A stretch of DNA of 64,000 bases from positions 1,438,001 through 1,502,000 of the forward strand of contig NZ_CP125377.1 in assembly GCF_034008315.1 (NCBI RefSeq), read 5' to 3'. The stretch comes from Pseudomonas sp. P8_241 (GTDB lineage: Bacteria > Pseudomonadota > Gammaproteobacteria > Pseudomonadales > Pseudomonadaceae). Under the pieces are notes generated by a model. That model searched no databases. It saw only the letters and a list, made by a program, of their open reading frames with translations, and was not told the DNA's origin. Made by a program: the position numbers and the translations under genes. Below, in pieces: positions 60,249-64,000 of this stretch (the stretch's first letter is position 1; every line of letters begins with the position of its first letter).

Positions 60249-60411
60249 TGGATATGCCGAATTTCGAAGAGTTTTTGTGCGCAGAAAATGTGCAAAAAAT
60301 CGTTATTGATCTAGCCCCATCAAGATCACCATTTTCCTGTCATTTGATAACCCAGCAAATCGTTACAGCTCTATTCAAGCGCAGAACAAGTATTCCTCAG
60401 GAGTTTCCGCC

Positions 60412-61158
60412 ATGCAGGGGGTCTTGGGATCTCCTGAGGCTAGGGTGTTGTTCTCAACCGTCCATCAAAAAGATCTTTATATGCCCGTGCAAAGTGCTCT
60501 CGAAGAAAACAAGATCGGCTTAAGCGCCGACGCCGTCACGAACCGCCTCCGGGAAATGATATTGAGCGGGACTATCGGTATAGGCGTACAGCTTAAGCAG
60601 GTTCATTTGGCCAAGCAGTTTGGAGTGAGTCGGCTGCCAGTTCGAGAGGCGCTAAAAAGACTGGAAGCTGAGGGGCTCATCCGCCACGTAGCGCGTCAAG
60701 GTTCAGTCGTGGCGAACAAGTCAGTTGCTGACCTGATTGAAACGCTGGACATCCGGATCGCCCTAGAGAGCAGAGCACTCCAGCTGTCGATCCCAAAGCT
60801 CCAGGATTCCGACTTTAGCGCCGCTCGGGATGTGCTGCATCGATACGAAGAAAGTACATCTCCACGAGAGTGGGGTGAGCTGAACCTTGAGTTCCATTCC
60901 ATTCTCTATCGTGCCTGTCAGCGTCCAACGCTGTTGAAAATGATCGCGGACACTGTCAAAGGTGTAGACCTACATCTCAAGGTGTTGCAGTCCAATTCAG
61001 TAGGGCAAAAATCCTCGCTTAGGGAGCACGCAGACATTTTGGAAGCGTGCGAAGCCCGCGATGTTGCAACCGCTATCCTCTTGTTGGAACAGCACATCGA
61101 GCACACTCAAAATGCTTTGTTGCAAATACCTGTGCTCCCAGAGCCGTTCGCATTTTGA
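60412..61158 (+). CDS. GntR-family (FadR/FCD type) regulator
   Basis: 248 residues. Winged HTH (VTNRLREMILSGTIGIGVQL, KQFGVSRLPVREALKRLEAE, GLIRHVARQGSVVA) and a C-terminal FCD helical ligand domain (ETLDIRIALESRALQLS, ELNLEFHSILYRACQRPTLL, REHADILEACEARDVATAIL) with its metal-ligand histidines. AGGAG eight bases before 60412 selects that ATG over the one at 60481. It is probably the local regulator of the amine cluster, with the 30-bp repeats as candidate sites. Confidence 0.9.
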   Translation: MQGVLGSPEARVLFSTVHQKDLYMPVQSALEENKIGLSADAVTNRLREMILSGTIGIGVQLKQVHLAKQFGVSRLPVREALKRLEAEGLIRHVARQGSVVANKSVADLIETLDIRIALESRALQLSIPKLQDSDFSAARDVLHRYEESTSPREWGELNLEFHSILYRACQRPTLLKMIADTVKGVDLHLKVLQSNSVGQKSSLREHADILEACEARDVATAILLLEQHIEHTQNALLQIPVLPEPFAF

Positions 61159-61197
61159 CTTAGATACATCACCACAGCTTAGAAACAGGATTACGAA

Positions 61198-61947
61198 ATG
61201 GTCGATCTTGATTTTTTAACGGATCTCTCCTGCTCCGGAACGAATTTGTCCTTTGTCGAACAGCTCTTCGATCTCTTGCCGGATGTCCAATTTTTTATCA
61301 AGGATCACGCTGCTCGATATTTGGTGGTGAACCAGGCCATTGTCGAACATGCTGGCCTATCAGACAAAAGGGACATGATCGGCCGCACATGCGAAGAGAT
61401 TTTCACCAACCCAGGCGGGAAGATTTCACAGCAGGATTTGCATGTCATCGAGACGGGAAAAGAAGTCCTGAACGCTTTGGAGATGTGCCTTTCCCTGAAT
61501 AAACAGCGCAAGTGGTGTCTGAGCTCAAAATTTAAAGTGCGAGGAGCAGTGCCAGGTGGCGCGGCGTTGGTGGGGATTTCCAGGGTGCTCCCTGCGACTG
61601 AGGAGCGGCATGACAACTATAGGACGTTGAATTCATTTTTGGCGTATCTGAAAGACAACTGCAACACACCTATCCTAATCAAGGATGCTGCCAAAACGTT
61701 TAATTTTTCTTCGGATGTGCTTGAGCGTCTGACACGAGAGCTGTTCAGTCTCACGCCTAAGCAGATTTTGACCCAGCTCCGCATGGAGAGAGCCTGCACG
61801 CTGCTGGAAACGACGACTCAGAGCGTAAATGAGATTGTCGGTGACTGCGGATATGTAGACCATAGTGCATTCACACGTCAGTTCAAGGCGAGTACCCACT
61901 ACACCCCTCTTCAGTATCGACATGCGGTTGCGGGTTTGCGTCGATAA
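61198..61947 (+). CDS. PAS-AraC transcriptional regulator
   Basis: 249 residues. The N-terminal PAS-like sensor (FVEQLFDLLPDVQFFIKDHA, RYLVVNQAIVEHAGLSDKRD, GRTCEEIF) is followed by a C-terminal AraC double HTH (ILIKDAAKTFNFSSDVLERL, then VNEIVGDCGYVDHSAFTRQF, and THYTPLQYRHAV). It follows the GntR gene by 39 bp on the same strand, probably co-transcribed. Two regulators in one unit suggest control of different genes of the cluster. Confidence 0.87.
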   Translation: MVDLDFLTDLSCSGTNLSFVEQLFDLLPDVQFFIKDHAARYLVVNQAIVEHAGLSDKRDMIGRTCEEIFTNPGGKISQQDLHVIETGKEVLNALEMCLSLNKQRKWCLSSKFKVRGAVPGGAALVGISRVLPATEERHDNYRTLNSFLAYLKDNCNTPILIKDAAKTFNFSSDVLERLTRELFSLTPKQILTQLRMERACTLLETTTQSVNEIVGDCGYVDHSAFTRQFKASTHYTPLQYRHAVAGLRR

Positions 61948-61950
61948 TGA

Positions 61951-61978
61951 GTGCTCCAACCTTACTAGGTTGGAGCAC
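61951..61978. terminator. Symmetric hairpin between convergent genes
   Basis: Perfect 11-bp inverted repeat GTGCTCCAACC / GGTTGGAGCAC with a six-base loop, directly after the AraC gene and just before the end of the aldehyde dehydrogenase gene. No clear T-run, so it may act as a two-way terminator or 3'-end stabiliser. Confidence 0.75.
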
Positions 61979-61985
61979 CTTCTAG

Positions 61986-63422
61986 TTAAACCTGCGCGTC
62001 AGCTACCATTTTGGTTCGCAGATAAGCGTCCAAGCCTTCCAGCCCGCTTTCATGGCCATATCCTGATTCATTGAATCCTCCGAAAGGGGTCTCTGCCTCA
62101 TGTACAGACATATGGTTGATGCCCACCACGCCCGCCTCAACCGCTTGGCTGGCTCGTGCAGCAGTCGTTCCATCGCGAGTAAAGATGTACGCGGCCAATG
62201 CATATGGCAGCGCGTTCGCTCGCTGAATCACCTCTTCGAAGGTGTCGAACACGGTCAGAGGAGCGAGCGGGCCAAACGGTTCATCAACCATGATTAATGC
62301 GTCATCTGGGACGTCACGCATTACCGTTGGAGCAAAGAAGAAACCTTCGCGCTCCAGTCGGCTTCCTCCGGTGAGTACTTTGGCGCCTTTCGCTACTGCA
62401 TCTGCCACCAAAGTATCCATGTTATCCAAGCGGCGTTCGGTGATCAGCGGGCCCATTACTACGCCTTGCTCCAAGCCGTTCCCAATAACCAGGCGTTTGG
62501 TACGCTCCAGAAAACCCGCTATGAATTGCTCATAGATTGAACGGTGGATAAAGAAGCGGGTAGGGGAGGTGCACACCTGCCCAGCGTTTTTGAATTTCGC
62601 TGCCACGAGTTGATCGAGAGCACGCTCCAGATTCGCGTCCTCAAATACCAATACAGGAGCGTGTCCGCCCAGTTCCATAGTGCAACGTTTCAGTGTGTCC
62701 GCAGCGAGCTTCTGCAGCGTTTTCCCTACTGGTGTGGAGCCGGTGAGTGACACTTTCTTGGGGATGGGTGAGCCAATCAGGTATTCCGAGATCGGGCCAG
62801 GGGGGCCAAATACCAGACCGATAACTCCTGCTGGAATGCCTGCGTCCTGGAAGCAACGAACGATACCCACTGCAGTACCAGGTGTTTCATTGCTTGGTTT
62901 CACGATGATGGAGCATCCCGCCGCTAGCGCGCCGGCGATCTTCAGTGCAACGTTCCCAGCGGGGAAGTTCCAAGCTGCAAACCCCAAAGCCGGCCCGACA
63001 GGTTCTTTAAGAACGCTCTGGCGAACAAGCGGGTTTCGTGCAGGAATGATTCGACCATATGCTCGTTTGCCTTCCTCGGCGTACCAGCGGATGGCATCAA
63101 CACAGAACTGAACTTCACCAGCAGCTTCTTGCAACGACTTTCCGTTCTCTTGGGTGAGTACGCGGGAAATTTCTGGTTTGCGCGCTTCCAAAAGATCAGC
63201 TGCTTTGCTGAGCAGCGTCCATCGTTGGGCTGCAGTCAGCTGTTTCCATTCTTCAAACGCTCGCTGGGTAGCATTGAGAGCCCGGTCGAGGTCTTCGATG
63301 CTCGCACATGGAATGGTGGCAATTTCTTCTCCAGTGGCTGGGTTGAGCAGAGGTAGAGTTTCACCCTCGCTGCCAAGGCACCATGCTCCATCAATCAGCA
63401 ATTCGATCTTTTCGTTAAACAT
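61986..63422 (-). CDS. Aldehyde dehydrogenase, succinate-semialdehyde dehydrogenase-like
   Basis: 478 residues, NAD(P)-dependent. FAAWNFPAGNVALKIAGALA near residue 146, NAD-contact LTGSTPVGKTLQKLAADTLK near 224, general-base Glu in MELGGHAPVLVFED near 247-260, and the catalytic Cys in NAGQVCTSPTRFFI near 280. GINHMSVHEAETPFGGFNES near the end is typical of the GabD/semialdehyde group. It would oxidise the aldehyde released by the oxidoreductases of the cluster. It is transcribed with the GMC gene (same strand, about 40 bp apart). Confidence 0.92.
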   Translation of the reverse strand: MFNEKIELLIDGAWCLGSEGETLPLLNPATGEEIATIPCASIEDLDRALNATQRAFEEWKQLTAAQRWTLLSKAADLLEARKPEISRVLTQENGKSLQEAAGEVQFCVDAIRWYAEEGKRAYGRIIPARNPLVRQSVLKEPVGPALGFAAWNFPAGNVALKIAGALAAGCSIIVKPSNETPGTAVGIVRCFQDAGIPAGVIGLVFGPPGPISEYLIGSPIPKKVSLTGSTPVGKTLQKLAADTLKRCTMELGGHAPVLVFEDANLERALDQLVAAKFKNAGQVCTSPTRFFIHRSIYEQFIAGFLERTKRLVIGNGLEQGVVMGPLITERRLDNMDTLVADAVAKGAKVLTGGSRLEREGFFFAPTVMRDVPDDALIMVDEPFGPLAPLTVFDTFEEVIQRANALPYALAAYIFTRDGTTAARASQAVEAGVVGINHMSVHEAETPFGGFNESGYGHESGLEGLDAYLRTKMVADAQV

Positions 63423-63461
63423 GTGAACTCCAATGAATTTGGGTATGACGCGATGCCCGGA

Positions 63462-64000
63462 TCAGCTTCGGTAAAACGACGCTGTTGATGGGGGAAGAGG
63501 AGTTTTGCCAGCGATGCGGTCGCTGATTTTTTCAGCAATCATCATGATCGAGGCACTGAGATTGGCTGTGACTACGCGTGGCATGATCGAGGCGTCTACA
63601 ACTCGCAACTTCTGAACACCGCGCACGCGACCTTCTGAGTCAACTACAGAGTCATCATCAGAACCCATCCGGCAAGTTCCAGCGGGGTGATACGAAGTGC
63701 CGGTATTCGCGCGTATGAATGCCTCCAGATCCTTATCGGTCTGGGCGTCAGCTCCGGGTGCAAGCTCCTCTCCTCGAATTCCATCCCAGACCGGCTGCGC
63801 GATCAGCTTGCGAGCGAGGCGGATCGAATCGATCATGTCGCGCATGTCCTGTTGAGTGCTCAAATGGTTGAACACAATCAGAGGAGCGTCAGTCGGGTCT
63901 TTGGAGCGAAGAGTCACCGAGCCACGGCTTTCGGGACGAGAAAGATCAACCCAGAATTGGAATCCCGGAACGGCTACGAGCTTTCCATTGCGGACAAAGC
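63462..64000 (-). CDS. GMC-family oxidoreductase, C-terminal part (5' end off window)
   Basis: About 179 codons of the C-terminal half of a glucose-methanol-choline FAD enzyme, choline-dehydrogenase-like: VPGFQFWVDLSRPESRGSVT, PLIVFNHLSTQQDMRDMIDS, and the catalytic region TGTSYHPAGTCRMGSDDDSV with the active-site His, then LRVVDASIMPRVVTANLSAS. The FAD-binding N-terminus lies beyond base 64000. It would oxidise an alcohol to the aldehyde used by the downstream dehydrogenase at 61986. The frame is open to the window end. Confidence 0.92.
   Translation of the reverse strand, partial: FVRNGKLVAVPGFQFWVDLSRPESRGSVTLRSKDPTDAPLIVFNHLSTQQDMRDMIDSIRLARKLIAQPVWDGIRGEELAPGADAQTDKDLEAFIRANTGTSYHPAGTCRMGSDDDSVVDSEGRVRGVQKLRVVDASIMPRVVTANLSASIMMIAEKISDRIAGKTPLPPSTASFYRS

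Larger units (their letters stand above)
59832..60411. other. 580-bp gap with terminator and gene-start duplicate
   Basis: It contains the oxidoreductase terminator (59977-60008), about 210 bp with nothing recognised, the second 30-bp repeat (60219), and a decayed copy of the oxidoreductase 5' end: AAATGTGCAA..AAATCG at 60286 corresponds to AAATGTGCAGAAATTCG at 58661 at nearly the same offset. The AGGAG for the GntR gene is at 60399. Confidence 0.5.

Noticed and set aside
60131..60523. 130-codon plus-strand frame
   Set aside because: It crosses the decayed duplicate of the oxidoreductase start and overlaps the GntR start; only the NVQK-like part resembles anything, and that is explained by the duplication.

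Overview
The window reads as a chromosomal segment of a fluorescent-group Pseudomonas. The evidence is the gene content and order (finR-fpr, acsA-aotJQMP-argR-aruCFGDB-E, ltaE-alaS-lysC-rsmA-tRNA, amrZ), the Pseudomonas-restricted families (DUF2025, DUF2790) and many Pseudomonas REP sequences, mostly in inverted pairs in the gaps between transcription units. No tools were run; every assignment comes from reading the sequence and translations.

Layout. 0-17 kb is mostly core: finR/fpr, trmO, a LysR regulator divergent from a PACE-type efflux protein, a Pit phosphate transporter, a ZntB-like CorA protein, a chemoreceptor, a PepSY protein, glpQ, a TetR regulator divergent from a metallo-beta-lactamase-fold hydrolase with a clear operator between them, and a SulP transporter. 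17-22.9 kb is an accessory island. It holds an orphan Phd-type antitoxin, a Bro-N phage antirepressor-like gene behind a structured leader and a LexA-like box, a complete EcoRII-type restriction-modification set (methyltransferase, endonuclease, Vsr repair nuclease) and a DUF2188 protein. 22.9-25.5 kb holds nrdB, without nrdA anywhere in the window, and two small exported proteins, one built from 13-residue tandem repeats. 25.9-42.2 kb is acetate activation (acsA) and then the arginine uptake and arginine succinyltransferase (AST) pathway. ArgR half-sites lie in front of both the aot and aru clusters, so uptake, regulator and catabolism form one regulon. 42.3-51.6 kb holds riboflavin synthesis under an FMN riboswitch, ltaE, alaS, lysC, rsmA, tRNA-Ser(GCT), two identical tRNA-Arg(ACG) genes and mgtE. 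51.6-53.1 kb holds amrZ and two small membrane proteins.

From 53.13 kb to the end the window is accessory. A tRNA-Arg(CCT) gene is broken in its T loop, and a second tRNA-Arg(CCT) of quite different sequence lies 200 bp further on. Next come a zinc-hook AAA ATPase (RloC/AAA_13-like) with its 5' end cut off by an intact IS3-family element, a DUF3422 gene cut by the other end of the same IS, and a catabolic cluster. The cluster has TetR, GntR and AraC-type regulators, a DAO-type FAD oxidoreductase, an aldehyde dehydrogenase and a GMC oxidoreductase running off the window. Together these suggest oxidation of an amine or amino-alcohol to aldehyde and then acid; the substrate cannot be read from the sequence.

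The signals most worth following are the broken and replacement tRNA-Arg pair beside an anticodon-nuclease-like ATPase, the SOS-box/antirepressor/RNA-leader module beside the EcoRII system, and the near-copy of the oxidoreductase upstream region in front of its GntR regulator.
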